Below are positions 16,993 through 26,213 of a stretch of 64,000 bases of DNA, piece by piece (position 1 is the stretch's first letter; every line of letters starts with the position of its first letter). The notes under the pieces are model-generated. The model made no database searches. It was not told where the DNA came from and saw nothing but the letters and a program-made list of their open reading frames with translations. The DNA comes from JAUIAI01 sp041396585. GTDB taxonomy: Bacteria > Pseudomonadota > Gammaproteobacteria > Burkholderiales > Burkholderiaceae_E. The position numbers and the translations under genes are program-made. The DNA lies in contig JAWKYG010000018.1 of NCBI GenBank assembly GCA_041396585.1, positions 90,100 to 154,099 on the forward strand. Reading direction: 5' to 3'.

Positions 16993-18130
16993 TTCACCCG
17001 CGGGTTTCGCGCGTCCGGCCGCGCCGGCTGTCGTCGGCGACCCCATCAGCGGTATCGACACGCCGGCCCTGATCATCGATCTGGAGGTCTTCGAATCCAA
17101 TCTCGCGCTGATGCGCGAGCAGGCGGCACGCGCCGGGGTGCGGCTGCGTGCGCATGCCAAGACGCACAAGTCGGTGGACATCGCGCGCCTGCAGATCGAG
17201 CGCGGCGGCGCCTGCGGGATCTGTTGCCAGAAGGTGTCGGAGGCCGAGGTCATGGTCGCGGGCGGAATCCGCGACGTGCTGGTCTCCAATCAGGTGGTCG
17301 GCCCGGCGCGGGTCCGGCGTCTGGCCCGGCTGGCCCATCAGGCGAGAATCCTGGTTTGTGTCGATGACCCCGCCAATGTCGACGATCTTGCCGCGGCGGC
17401 ACGGGCCGAAGGCGTGCGGCTCGAATGCCTGGTCGAGATCGATGTCGGCATGCATCGCTGTGGCGTGATGCCGGGCGCGCCGGCGCTGGCACTGGCCAGG
17501 CGGGTGTTGGCGCACGACTGCCTGCGTCTGGCCGGTCTGCAGGCCTACCACGGGCGTGCTCAGCACATCTATGAATTCGAGGCCCGTCAGAGCGCGATCG
17601 GCAATGCGATCGCGCTCACCCGCGAGACGGTCGCACTGTTCGCCGAACACGGCATCGATTGCGAGATCGTCGGCGGCGCTGGCACCGGCAGCTACCCGAT
17701 GGAAGCCGCTTCGGGCGTCTACAACGAGCTGCAATGCGGCTCGTACGTGTTCATGGATGCCGATTACCGTCGTGTGCTCGATGCCGAAAACCGCCCGGGC
17801 GGGCTGTTCGCCAGCAGTCTGTTCGTGCTGGCCAGCGTGGTCTCGACCGCGGTCGCCGGGCAAGCCACTTGCGACGCGGGTCTGAAGGCGCTCGCGGTCG
17901 ATAGCGGGCCGCCGCGCGTGCACGGGCGCGACGAGCTCGATGTGCTCGGGGTGGCCGACGAGCACACGATCCTGGCCGATCGCGGGCGGACTCTCCAGGT
18001 GCTCGACAGGCTCTGGCTGGTGCCGGGTCATTGCGACCCGACCTGCAATCTGTATGACTGGTATGTCGGCGTCCGTGGCGGTCGGGTCGAGGCGGTCTGG
18101 CCGGTCAGCGCGCGAGGATGCCTGGTCTGA
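16985..18130 (+). CDS. D-threonine aldolase / D-serine dehydratase-type PLP enzyme
   Basis: Fold-type III PLP enzyme of the alanine-racemase N-domain family, 381 residues from ATG 16985 (GGAG ten bases upstream). PLP lysine is expected in RLRAHAKTHKS at Lys59. The C-terminal metal pair His-x-Asp is seen in VPGHCDPTCNLYD, typical of D-threonine aldolase, 3-hydroxy-D-aspartate aldolase and eukaryote-like D-serine dehydratase. Reactions split or dehydrate D-beta-hydroxy amino acids. The exact substrate is open. The genes around it (EthD-like protein, GST, MetE-like protein) give no clear pathway. Confidence 0.85.
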   Translation: MPDSPAGFARPAAPAVVGDPISGIDTPALIIDLEVFESNLALMREQAARAGVRLRAHAKTHKSVDIARLQIERGGACGICCQKVSEAEVMVAGGIRDVLVSNQVVGPARVRRLARLAHQARILVCVDDPANVDDLAAAARAEGVRLECLVEIDVGMHRCGVMPGAPALALARRVLAHDCLRLAGLQAYHGRAQHIYEFEARQSAIGNAIALTRETVALFAEHGIDCEIVGGAGTGSYPMEAASGVYNELQCGSYVFMDADYRRVLDAENRPGGLFASSLFVLASVVSTAVAGQATCDAGLKALAVDSGPPRVHGRDELDVLGVADEHTILADRGRTLQVLDRLWLVPGHCDPTCNLYDWYVGVRGGRVEAVWPVSARGCLV

Positions 18131-18180
18131 ACGCGCCGGGTCTGCCGACGGGGCGCATTGCAGGAGAACGGAGGAATCAG

Positions 18181-19302
18181 ATGGGATTGCTGGTCGATGG
18201 TCGGTGGCAGGATCGTTGGTACGACACCGAGGGCAATGAGGGGCGCTTCGTTCGCACCCAGGCAACCTGGCGCGGTGCGATCACGGCCGACGCCAGTCCC
18301 GGCCCCGACGGTCGCGTGTTCGCGCCGGAGGCCGGCCGTTATCACCTGTACGTCTCGTACGCCTGCCCGTGGGCGCATCGCACCCTGATCGCGCGGGCAC
18401 TGAAGGGGCTCGAGTCCCTGATCGGGATATCTGTCGTGCACTGGTTGATGGCCGAGCACGGCTGGACATTCAATCCCGATAGCGACGGCGTGGTGGGCGA
18501 CAATCTGTATGGGTCCGAGCTTCTGTACCAGCTCTATCAGCGTGCCGATCCGGCCTTTACGGGCCGGGTCACGGTGCCCGTACTCTGGGATACCCGGTCG
18601 CAGACCATTGTGTCCAATGAATCGTCCGAGATCATCCGCATGTTCAACCAGGCCTTCGCGCCGCTGGGCGTGGCCGGTCCCGATCTCTATCCCGAGCCTT
18701 TGCGCGCCGGCATCGATCAATGGAATGCGCGCATCTACGACACGCTCAACAATGGCGTCTACCGGGCGGGCTTTGCCACCACCCAGGCCGCCTACGATGA
18801 GGCCGTGGGGCCGCTGTTCGAGACCATGGATGCCCTGGAGGCACATCTTGGCGCCCATCGCTATCTGGTCGGGCCGGCCCCGACCGAGGCGGACTGGCGG
18901 CTACTGCCCACCTTGCTTCGCTTCGATCCGGTCTATCACGGCCACTTCAAATGCAACCTGCGGCGTCTGGTGGACTATCCGAATCTCTGGGCCTACACCC
19001 GTGAGCTCTACCAATGGCCGGGGGTGGCGGGCACCTGCCGGCTGGAACATGCGCGGCGACACTACTACCAGAGCCATCGCATGATCAATCCGTCCGGGAT
19101 CGTTCCGCTTGGTCCGCGTCTGGATCTGGACGCCCCCACGGGCGCGAGTGGCTCGATTGAGCGGTCTACAATCGTTGGTGAAATTTTTCTTGGCGCGCCA
19201 GACGACTGGCGTGCCCGGCCTGCCCGGTGCCGGCTCACCGGTCGGACGTCACCTTCGAACAAGCGCCTCGCGCGTCCTGGAGATCCTCAATGGCCAATCT
19301 GA
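18181..19302 (+). CDS. Xi-class glutathione S-transferase (glutathionyl-hydroquinone reductase)
   Basis: Reduces glutathionyl-hydroquinones with glutathione in the cytoplasm. Starts at ATG 18181 behind GGAGG. The catalytic Cys is in SYACPWAHRTL (Cys62), and NESSEIIRMFNQAF, LYPEPLRAGIDQWN and the C-terminal INPSGIVPLGPRLDLDAP are characteristic of the YqjG/PcpF family. Homologues end close to the last motif, but this frame runs about 48 residues further through non-conserved sequence and 13 bases into the next gene, so the native stop may have been lost or displaced by an indel near 19135. Confidence 0.88.
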   Translation: MGLLVDGRWQDRWYDTEGNEGRFVRTQATWRGAITADASPGPDGRVFAPEAGRYHLYVSYACPWAHRTLIARALKGLESLIGISVVHWLMAEHGWTFNPDSDGVVGDNLYGSELLYQLYQRADPAFTGRVTVPVLWDTRSQTIVSNESSEIIRMFNQAFAPLGVAGPDLYPEPLRAGIDQWNARIYDTLNNGVYRAGFATTQAAYDEAVGPLFETMDALEAHLGAHRYLVGPAPTEADWRLLPTLLRFDPVYHGHFKCNLRRLVDYPNLWAYTRELYQWPGVAGTCRLEHARRHYYQSHRMINPSGIVPLGPRLDLDAPTGASGSIERSTIVGEIFLGAPDDWRARPARCRLTGRTSPSNKRLARPGDPQWPI

Positions 19303-20414
19303 CCCCCCCGTTCCGCGCCGATCATGTCGGTAGTCTGCTGCGCGCCGACTCGGTGAAAGCGGCACGCAAGAAGTTCTTCGAAGAGAAATCCCTCTCGGCC
19401 GATGAACTGCGCGCGATCGAGGATGACGCGATTCGCGATGTCGTCAAACTGCAGGAAGACATCGGCCTGCCGGTGGTCACCGACGGTGAATTCCGTCGCT
19501 CCTGGTGGCACTATGATTTCATCGGCGGCCTCGATGGTTACCAGCTCGAGCAACGGGATCAGGGCGTGCAGTTCGCCGGTATCCAGCTGCGCCCCACTTT
19601 CCCTGTGATCAACGGCCAGATCGGCTTTCCGGCGGATCACCCGATGCTCGATCACTTCCGCTTCGTCGCCTCGGTGACCGAGGTGCTGCCGAAGATCTCG
19701 ATCCCCGGGCCCAGCTGCTGCCATTTCCGTATCGCACCCGACGATATCGGGCCCAAGGATTACAAGGAAGATCCGGAGAAGCTGTTCGCCGACATCGCCG
19801 GCGCCTACAAGCAGGCGGTGCAGTCGTTTTACGATGCCGGCTGCCGCTATCTGCAGATGGACGACATCTTCTTCGCCTACCTGTGCGATCCCAAACACCG
19901 CGCCGCGAAAAAGGCCGAGGGTCAGGATCCCGACTGGCTGATCGATCGCTATGCCTGGATGATGCACGAGGCCATCAAGGATCGTCCGGCCGACATGACC
20001 ATCGGCATGCACATGTGTCGCGGCAACTTCCGCTCCACCTATGCCGCCGAAGGCGGCTATGACGCCGCCGCAGATGCCGTGTTCAACAAGACCGGCGTCG
20101 ACATCTTCTTCATGGAGTACGACACCGATCGCGCCGGCGGGCTGGAGCCCTTGCGCCTGCTGGCCAAGGGCAAGCAGCGTGTGCTGCCCGGTTTCATCAC
20201 CACCAAGACTGGCGAGCTGGAGTCCCTCGACGATCTGAAGCGCAAGTTCGAGGAAGCCTCCAAGTACGCTGATATCGATCAGCTGGGCATTGCGCCGCAA
20301 TGCGGTTTTGCGTCCACCGAAGAGGGCAATACGATCACCTTCGATGACCAGCGGCGCAAGCTGGAGCTGGTGGTCAAGACCGCAGAAACGATCTGGGGCA
20401 GCGTCGAGGGCTGA
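19290..20414 (+). CDS. MetE C-terminal-like protein (cobalamin-independent methionine synthase family, YxjG type)
   Basis: A 374-residue single-domain TIM-barrel protein related to the catalytic half of MetE, beginning at ATG 19290 with GGAG upstream. The start FRADHVGSLLRADSVKAAR, the acidic VVTDGEFRRSWW, YLQMDDIFFAYLCD, the zinc-site HMCRGN and APQCGFAS are those of the stand-alone YxjG/YxjH-like group, which lacks the folate-binding N-terminal half. Such proteins transfer methyl groups to or from homocysteine, or act on other thiols; the true methyl donor is not known for most. It overlaps the end of the GST frame. Confidence 0.82.
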   Translation: MANLTPPFRADHVGSLLRADSVKAARKKFFEEKSLSADELRAIEDDAIRDVVKLQEDIGLPVVTDGEFRRSWWHYDFIGGLDGYQLEQRDQGVQFAGIQLRPTFPVINGQIGFPADHPMLDHFRFVASVTEVLPKISIPGPSCCHFRIAPDDIGPKDYKEDPEKLFADIAGAYKQAVQSFYDAGCRYLQMDDIFFAYLCDPKHRAAKKAEGQDPDWLIDRYAWMMHEAIKDRPADMTIGMHMCRGNFRSTYAAEGGYDAAADAVFNKTGVDIFFMEYDTDRAGGLEPLRLLAKGKQRVLPGFITTKTGELESLDDLKRKFEEASKYADIDQLGIAPQCGFASTEEGNTITFDDQRRKLELVVKTAETIWGSVEG

Positions 20415-20423
20415 AGCCCGCGT

Positions 20424-20445
20424 GTGCCGGGCCCAGGCCCGGCAC
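20424..20445. terminator. Bidirectional hairpin between convergent genes
   Basis: GTGCCGGGC at 20424-20432 pairs perfectly with GCCCGGCAC at 20437-20445 around a CCAG loop. It lies between the ends of the MetE-like gene and the MFS gene, which converge here. No long T-run follows on either strand, so termination is inferred from position and stem strength. Confidence 0.6.
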
Positions 20446-20468
20446 GACGCCGGAGTTGCGGTCGTTGC

Positions 20469-21682
20469 TTATTCCTGATTGCGCCATACCGCGCGCCACC
20501 ATGGCCAGCTCAGGATCATGGTGGCGATTCCCGCGATCGCGGTCAGCGTCGCCGCGAGCGGCGCGCCGAGCAGGTCGGCCAGGGCGCCGATGGCCACGAA
20601 GCCGATCGGTCCCAGCCCGATGCACATGGTCAGCAGGCCCATCGCCTGCGCGCGTGTGCCGGGGGTGGCAGCCAGATAGATGATGGTCGCCTGCATGACC
20701 GCGAAAGCAGCCTGACCCGTACCCATGCCGTAGAGCGCGGCCGCCGACAATGCCAGCCAGGTCGATCCGGCGAACAGGGCGAGCATCGACAGATAGAGAA
20801 ACACCCCGCTGATATACAGCTGACCATGGTGGTGGGAGCGCGCATACCGGGTCAGGGCGATTGCCGCGACCAACGCACCCAGCCCGTCCATGCTGGCCAG
20901 CAGGCCGGTGCCATCGGCGTCCAGCGCCAGGCTGTCGCGGGCAATGACCGGCACCATGCTGGCTACCGGCCAGCCGAACAGGTTGAACACGATCGTCACC
21001 CAGAGGGCGCCGGCCAGGCGTGGACTCTCGCCGCGCCGCGCGCAGTCCGTCGACGAGCGCTCGCTGCAGGCTGCCCCTGGCCGGTGCCGTCCGCTTGCTG
21101 AGAACCGATCGGGCGCGCCGCGAGCAGGGCGCCGGAATAGGCGAGCAGCCCGAACACGAAGATGCCCTCGATGCCGGCATGGGCCAGCAACAGGCCGCCG
21201 ATGGCGGGGCCGGCCAGCCGGCTGGCATTGCTTGCGCCGACATCGAGCGACATCGCCAGACCCATGTGCAGCGGGCCCACCGCATCGCCGATCATTGCGC
21301 GCCGGAACGGATTGTCCGCGGCCCACGCGGCTCCGTTGACCGCGCTGGCCAGCGCCAGATGCCAGATCTCCAGCATCCCGGCATGCGCGACGAACGCCAG
21401 GACCAGTGTCGTCAGCCAGGAGGCCCAGAGATACACGAACACGCCCCGGCGGCGCGACCAGCGGGCCGCCATGATTCCGAACAGCATGCCGAACAGGCCC
21501 ATGGGCAGCAGGCGCAACATGGTCAGCATCGCCACCACCACCGTCGAACCCGTCTGTGCATAGCCGTAGACGCCAAAGGCGAGGATCTCCAGCCAACGCA
21601 CGATGAAGGTCAGCATGCCGATGGTCCAGAGCTGACGGAATTCGCCATTGACCAGAAGATCGGCCAGACGAGGGGACGGGGC
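20469..21682 (-). CDS. MFS transporter, EntS-like (frame breaks)
   Basis: Twelve-helix major facilitator exporter. Reading leftward, the N-terminal part begins around 21682 with RLADLLVNGEFRQLWTIG and continues RWLEILAFGVYGYAQTGS and FRRAMIGDAVGPLHMGLAMS to about 21105. A short stretch (about 21100-21040, QRALVDGLRAAR) is in another frame, and the C-terminal half (about 21035-20469) in a third, with GALWVTIVFNLFGWPVASMV and TMCIGLGPIGFVAIGALADL. No start codon is found in frame before ATG 21616, so the 5' end probably also carries an error. Substrate unknown; EntS relatives export siderophores or drugs. Confidence 0.8.
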
Positions 21683-21989
21683 GGCGGTGGGCGCTGTTCG
21701 TGCAAGGCAGGGCCGGGTGGGGGTTGACTGCGGTCAGGGTGAGGGCGCGGGCGGCTCCCGCGTGGCGGCGCGAGGCTCGCGCCGTCACCCTCTCGGCGGT
21801 CGGTCAGCCGGGATTCTATGTCGAGTACACCGGCGACTCTCCCATTGCCCGGCGCGCCGCCCGCTTCCCCGGTTGAACAACCCATTGGGAGACCATGCAG
21901 AGGGTGGGTTAAGATCGGATGAGAACCGCTCTCGGCGACTTCGCATTCGTCGGTGTGGTCCGTAGAACAGATACAAGGAGACCATGACC

Positions 21990-23022
21990 ATGGATAGCAT
22001 CCGCAACGCTCGTCGCAAGGCCATGCTCGGCGGCGCCGCGCTGGTGGCGGCACCGGCCGTAATCGGTACCGCCCGTGCCGCCGATTCCGTGACCTGGAAG
22101 GTCCAGTCGCACTGGCCCAAGGCATCCGCCTCGTTCGGTGACAGCCTGGCCCTGATCGCTCAGGAGCTCGAAGAGATCACCGGCGGCCGTTTCAAGCTGC
22201 AGCTGTTCGGGGCCGGCGAGTTCGCCAAGGGCCGCGAGATCTTCAATATCGTCAAGCGTGGCGTCGTTCAGATGGGCACACTCTCGCCAGGTTACATCCT
22301 CGGTGAAGCGCCCACCGCCGGTCTGGCCTATGGCGTGCCTGGCACGCTGCGTGAGCCCTGGGAGTTCGCTCACTATCTGAAGAACATGGGCCTGGAGGCC
22401 TTGTTCAATGAAGATCTCAAGCGTCACGGCGTGACCTCGCGCGCCGAAAAGGTTTACCCGACCGAGCTGGTGGTGACCAAAGAGGTCGGCTCGGTGGGAG
22501 ACTTCTCCAAGCTCAAGCTTCGTTCATCGGGCACCTACCTGAAGTTTCGAGGCTGCTGGCGCGTCCACACAGAACATTGCGGGCCCGGAGCTCTATCAGA
22601 GCCTGGCCAGCGGCGTTGTAGACGGCGCGCACTGGGGTGCCGCCCAGGGCGCGCTCTCGATGAGTCTCTGGGAGGTGGCCAAGTTCCACATGAAGCCCAC
22701 CATGGGGCTGGCGATGGATACGCTGATCATGAATCAGAAGGCCATCGATGCGCTGCCCGATGATCTGCGCACCGCGTTTTTCAATCTGCTCGAGGTGCGC
22801 TTCTGGAAGCGCACGACCGAGTATCAATACAAAGAGCAGCTGGCGCTGGCCAAGGGCACGGGCGAGATGAAGGTCAAGGTCGCGCGCTTCCCCGATGATG
22901 TCCTGGCCAAGTTCTCCGAGGCCTCGGGCACGATCCTGAAGGAAGAGGCGGCCAAGGGCGGCAATGCCGCCAAGGGCGTCGAGATGCTCAACGAGTTCAT
23001 GAAGAACCTCGGCTACGTCTGA
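21990..23022 (+). CDS. dctP: TRAP transporter substrate-binding protein DctP (one frame break)
   Basis: Periplasmic binding protein of a tripartite, sodium-driven uptake system. ATG 21990 is better spaced from AAGGAG than ATG 21984. The signal peptide has paired arginines (NARRKAMLGGAALVAAPAVI), compatible with Tat export. Mature sequence includes VTWKVQSHWPKASASFGDSL and KLKLRSSGTYLKF; at about 22546 the frame shifts and homology goes on as EAAGAST, then GVVDGAHWGAAQGALSMSLW and MDTLIMNQKAIDALPDDLR to TGA 23022. Restoring two bases (or removing one) at 22546 joins the parts. The ligand is probably an organic acid, but no residue settles it. Confidence 0.88.
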
Positions 23023-23028
23023 TGCCGC

Positions 23029-23056
23029 GGCGGGCCGCCGACAGCGGCCCGCCTTT
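23029..23056 (+). terminator. Perfect 10-bp stem-loop after dctP
   Basis: GGCGGGCCGC at 23029-23038 pairs perfectly with GCGGCCCGCC at 23044-23053 around CGACA and is followed by TTT. It starts seven bases after the dctP stop and ends 27 bases before dctQ. It looks like a leaky terminator or an RNA stabiliser that keeps binding protein more abundant than the permease. Confidence 0.75.
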
Positions 23057-23083
23057 CCAATCGTGGTCTGACGGCTGATTCCC

Positions 23084-23653
23084 ATGCAAGCGATCACCGC
23101 CGCTGCCCGCGCGATCACCACCTTGAACAAGTGGATCGGCCGGGTGTTCAGTTATGTCGTGCTGATTCTGTTCGCCCTGCTGCTGGGCGATGTGATCATG
23201 CGCTATGTGCAGGAGAACCCGATCTCCTGGTCGTCGCAGTTATCGAAGATCGTCTTCGGCGTCTACGCGATCATCGGCGGAGGCTATCTGCTGGCGCGCC
23301 GTGATCACGTCAAGGTCGATCTGTTCTACGCCAATTTCACACCGCGCCAGCAGGCGCTCATCGATATCGTCACCTCGGTGCTGTTCTTTCTGTTCATCGG
23401 TGTGCTGGTTAGCGAATCCTGGTTGATGGCCGCGGACAGCGTTGCCAGCTGGGAGGTGAGTTACGAAACCACCTGGCACGCGCCGGTCTGGCCATCGAAG
23501 ATCATGATCGTGGTGGCTGCGGTTCTGTTGCTGCTGCAGGGAGTCATCAAGTTGATCGCCGACATCATGGTGGTTCTGGGCATCGAGGTCGATCCGACCG
23601 CCTACGGCCCGATCACCGATGGTGAAGAGGCCGCCCACAAGGAGACGGCCTGA
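23084..23653 (+). CDS. dctQ: TRAP transporter small permease DctQ
   Basis: Inner-membrane protein of 189 residues with four helices, the standard DctQ layout. Helix 1 is around YVVLILFALLLGDVIMRYV, followed by the family motif NPISWSSQLSKIVFGVYAII and GGGYLLARRDHVKVDLFY. It holds the large permease in the complex. Its TGA and the dctM ATG overlap as TGATG, so translation is coupled. Confidence 0.9.
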   Translation: MQAITAAARAITTLNKWIGRVFSYVVLILFALLLGDVIMRYVQENPISWSSQLSKIVFGVYAIIGGGYLLARRDHVKVDLFYANFTPRQQALIDIVTSVLFFLFIGVLVSESWLMAADSVASWEVSYETTWHAPVWPSKIMIVVAAVLLLLQGVIKLIADIMVVLGIEVDPTAYGPITDGEEAAHKETA

Positions 23654-24984
23654 TGTTCGAGTCCTTATCGATCGAGGTGCTGACGGCCCTGTTCTTCGGG
23701 CTGCTGTTCATCTTCATCATGCTGGGCGTGCCGCTCACCTTCGTACTTGGCGGGCTCTCGGTCATCTTTCTCTACTTCGAGCAGGGCCCGATCGCGTTCT
23801 ACCTGATCGCCTCCAAGATCTGGGATCTGATGGAGACCTCGTCGCTGATCGCGATACCGCTTTATGTGTTCATGGCGATGCTGCTCGAGCGCAGCGGCGT
23901 GGCCCATGCCCTGTTTCGCATGATGCATCTCTGGTGGGGCGGCGTGCGCGGCGGGCTGGCGATCGGCACGGTCGCGATCTGCACGATCTTCGCGGCGATG
24001 TCGGGCATCTCCGGAGCGGCCGTGGTGACGATGGGCACGATCGCCTTGCCGCAGATGCTCGAGCGCGGCTACGACAAGCGTCTGGCGCTGGGCGCGATCA
24101 ATGCCGGCGGCGGCTGGGGCATTCTGATTCCGCCCTCGATCCTGATGGTGCTCTATGCACTGATCTCGGAGGTCTCGGTCGGCAAGCTGTTCGCGGCCGG
24201 TGTCGGGCCGGGGCTGCTGCTGTTCGTGCTGGTCTCGCTCTATATCGGAATTCGTTGCTGGTTCCAGCCACACCTGGGGCCCGCATTGCCGCCCGAGGAG
24301 CGCGGCAACTGGTCGGACAAATTCAAGGCGCTCAGCGCCGTGTTCCTGCCGATCTTCATCATCTTCATCGTGCTGGGCGCCATCTTCGCCGGCTATGCCA
24401 CCGTGACCGAGGCCGCCGCAGTGGGCGTGTTCGGTGCGCTGGTGGCGAGCGCGGTCAATCGCAAGCTCACCTGGGCAAATGTGTCGGAGTCGGCGCTGCG
24501 CACCTTCCGGCTGACCACCATCATCACCTGGATCGTGTTCGCTGCGCATGCCTATTCCACGGCTTACACCGCGATGGGGGCCGAGAGCCTGATCACCGGC
24601 ATGACCCAGGCGATCCCGGGCGGCAAGTGGGGAGCGCTCTTTTTCATGATGGTGGTCCTGTTCGTGCTGGGTATGCTGCTGGACCCGGTCGGCATCATGC
24701 TGATCACGCTGCCGGTGTTCCTGCCGCTGGTGGCTGCGCACGGCTTCGATCCGGTCTGGTTCGGCATCCTGTTCGTGGTCATGATGGAGATCAGCTACAT
24801 GACACCGCCGTTCGGGTTCAATCTGTTCTATCTGCGCTCGGTCGCGCCGCCCAGCGTCACCATGAAGGACATTTACTGGTCGGTCGGCCCCTACACGGTG
24901 GTGGAGCTGTTCGGTCTGTTCCTGATCGTGCTGTTCCCGGCCGTGGCGCTCTGGCTGCCGAACCTGCTTTTCGCTTCACGCTGA
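23653..24984 (+). CDS. dctM: TRAP transporter large permease DctM
   Basis: Transport subunit of 443 residues with about twelve membrane segments. Hallmarks are MLGVPLTFVLGGLSVIFLYF, the CTIFAAMSGISGAAVVTMGT stretch, NAGGGWGILIPPSILMVLY, and near the end MEISYMTPPFGFNLFYLRS. The GGGWGILIPPS and TPPFGFNLF elements belong to the two transport hairpins of the IT superfamily. The frame is intact. It ends 88 bases before phnD, with a CGGCGG/CCGCCG hairpin in between. Confidence 0.92.
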   Translation: MFESLSIEVLTALFFGLLFIFIMLGVPLTFVLGGLSVIFLYFEQGPIAFYLIASKIWDLMETSSLIAIPLYVFMAMLLERSGVAHALFRMMHLWWGGVRGGLAIGTVAICTIFAAMSGISGAAVVTMGTIALPQMLERGYDKRLALGAINAGGGWGILIPPSILMVLYALISEVSVGKLFAAGVGPGLLLFVLVSLYIGIRCWFQPHLGPALPPEERGNWSDKFKALSAVFLPIFIIFIVLGAIFAGYATVTEAAAVGVFGALVASAVNRKLTWANVSESALRTFRLTTIITWIVFAAHAYSTAYTAMGAESLITGMTQAIPGGKWGALFFMMVVLFVLGMLLDPVGIMLITLPVFLPLVAAHGFDPVWFGILFVVMMEISYMTPPFGFNLFYLRSVAPPSVTMKDIYWSVGPYTVVELFGLFLIVLFPAVALWLPNLLFASR

Positions 24985-25072
24985 CCGCGCGCCGGGCGCT
25001 TGCCAAGCGCGAAGCCGCGGCGGATACTGCCGCCGGCAAGAAGATATCGAACACGCCTGGAGGAGGGCTTTC

Positions 25073-26050
25073 ATGAAACTGCGTACCCTGGTCGCCAGTC
25101 TGGCGGCGGCGCTCGGACTGTCGTTTGCGGTGGCTGGTCAGGCACTTGCGGCGGATTGCCCGCGCGGAGACCTCGACAAGCGTTTTTGTGATGTCGATGG
25201 CGACATGATCGCCGATATCCCCACCGATCCGGCCCAGCAACTCGACCCGTCCACGCTGATCTTCGCGTACACACCGGTCGAGGATCCGGCGGTCTATCGC
25301 GAGGCCTGGTCCGACTTCCTCAAGCATCTCGAGAAGGTCACCGGCAAGAAGTCCGTTTTCTTCCCGGTGCAGTCCAATGCCGCGCAGATCGAGGCCATGC
25401 GTTCCGGTCGGCTGCATATCGCCGGATTCAACACCGGGTCGAATCCGCTGGCGGTGAACTGTGCGGGCTTTCGCCCGTTCACGATCATGGCCAGCAAGGA
25501 CGGCCACTTCGGCTACGAGATGGAGATCATTACCTACCCGGGGTCGGGCATCGAGAAGGTTGAAGACATCAAGGGCAAGACCATGGCCTTCACCTCGCAG
25601 ACCTCGAACTCGGGCTTCAAGGCGCCCTCGGCGCTCCTGAAGTCCGAGTACGGGATGGTCGCCGGCAAGGATTTCGAGCCGGCTTTCTCGGGCAAACATG
25701 ACAACTCGATCCTGGGCGTGGCCAACAAGGACTATCCGGCGGCAGCCATCGCGAACTCGGTGAAGAGTCGCATGATCGAGCGCAAGGTGATCAAGGCCGA
25801 TCAGGTCAAGACGATCTACAAGTCACAGACCTTCCCGACCACCGGTTTCGGTGTGGTCTATAACCTGAAGCCGGAACTGCAGGCCAAGATCAAGGAAGCC
25901 TTCTTCACCTTCCCCTGGGATGGCTCCAGCCTGCAGAAAGAGTTCGAAAAATCCGGCGAGGGCAAGTTCCTCGAGATGAACTACAAGGATTTCTGGAGCG
26001 TGATCCGCAAGATCGATGCGGCCAACGGGGTGAAGTACACCTGCAAATAA
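25073..26050 (+). CDS. phnD: Phosphonate ABC transporter, periplasmic binding protein PhnD
   Basis: Binds phosphonates (or phosphite) in the periplasm. ATG 25073 follows GGAGGAGG. A signal peptide of about 25 residues ends AGQALAA, and a Cys follows early in the mature protein (DCPRG). Typical PhnD parts are LIFAYTPVEDPAVYREAWSD, FFPVQSNAAQIEAMRSGRLH, GFNTGSNPLAVNCAGF and the C-terminal MNYKDFWSVIRKIDAANGV. Length 325 is normal. The 163-base gap before phnC holds the second copy of the 33-bp dispersed repeat. The ligand is probably 2-aminoethylphosphonate given phnX nearby. Confidence 0.9.
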   Translation: MKLRTLVASLAAALGLSFAVAGQALAADCPRGDLDKRFCDVDGDMIADIPTDPAQQLDPSTLIFAYTPVEDPAVYREAWSDFLKHLEKVTGKKSVFFPVQSNAAQIEAMRSGRLHIAGFNTGSNPLAVNCAGFRPFTIMASKDGHFGYEMEIITYPGSGIEKVEDIKGKTMAFTSQTSNSGFKAPSALLKSEYGMVAGKDFEPAFSGKHDNSILGVANKDYPAAAIANSVKSRMIERKVIKADQVKTIYKSQTFPTTGFGVVYNLKPELQAKIKEAFFTFPWDGSSLQKEFEKSGEGKFLEMNYKDFWSVIRKIDAANGVKYTCK

Positions 26051-26129
26051 GCGCGATTGGTGCCAGGCGGCGGTGGCTTGATCGTTACCGCCTTGCCGGC
26101 GTCGTCCCAACGACGGATCGCCTGCACGA

Positions 26130-26162
26130 CGGGTATCGGATGAGTGTCAACAGGCCCTGGTC
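26130..26162. repeat. Dispersed 33-bp intergenic repeat, copy 2
   Basis: Same unit as at 13107-13139, in the same orientation, with C for T and G for A at two positions. It lies in the gap between phnD and phnC. Flanking sequence differs from copy 1, so the 33-bp block itself is the repeated element. Confidence 0.85.
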
Positions 26163-26213
26163 GCTGTCTGCGCGTCGGCCAGTTCCGGCCCGCGTGCAGG
26201 TGTATGCAAGCTC

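Noticed and set aside
16994..18265. Minus-strand 423-codon frame opposite the PLP enzyme
   Set aside because: No domain and no ribosome-binding site; the sense strand has a complete catalytic enzyme.
23619..25076. Plus-strand open frame of 485 codons over dctM
   Set aside because: Shifted-frame shadow of dctM, which has clear TRAP motifs; the shadow is Arg/His-rich without homology.
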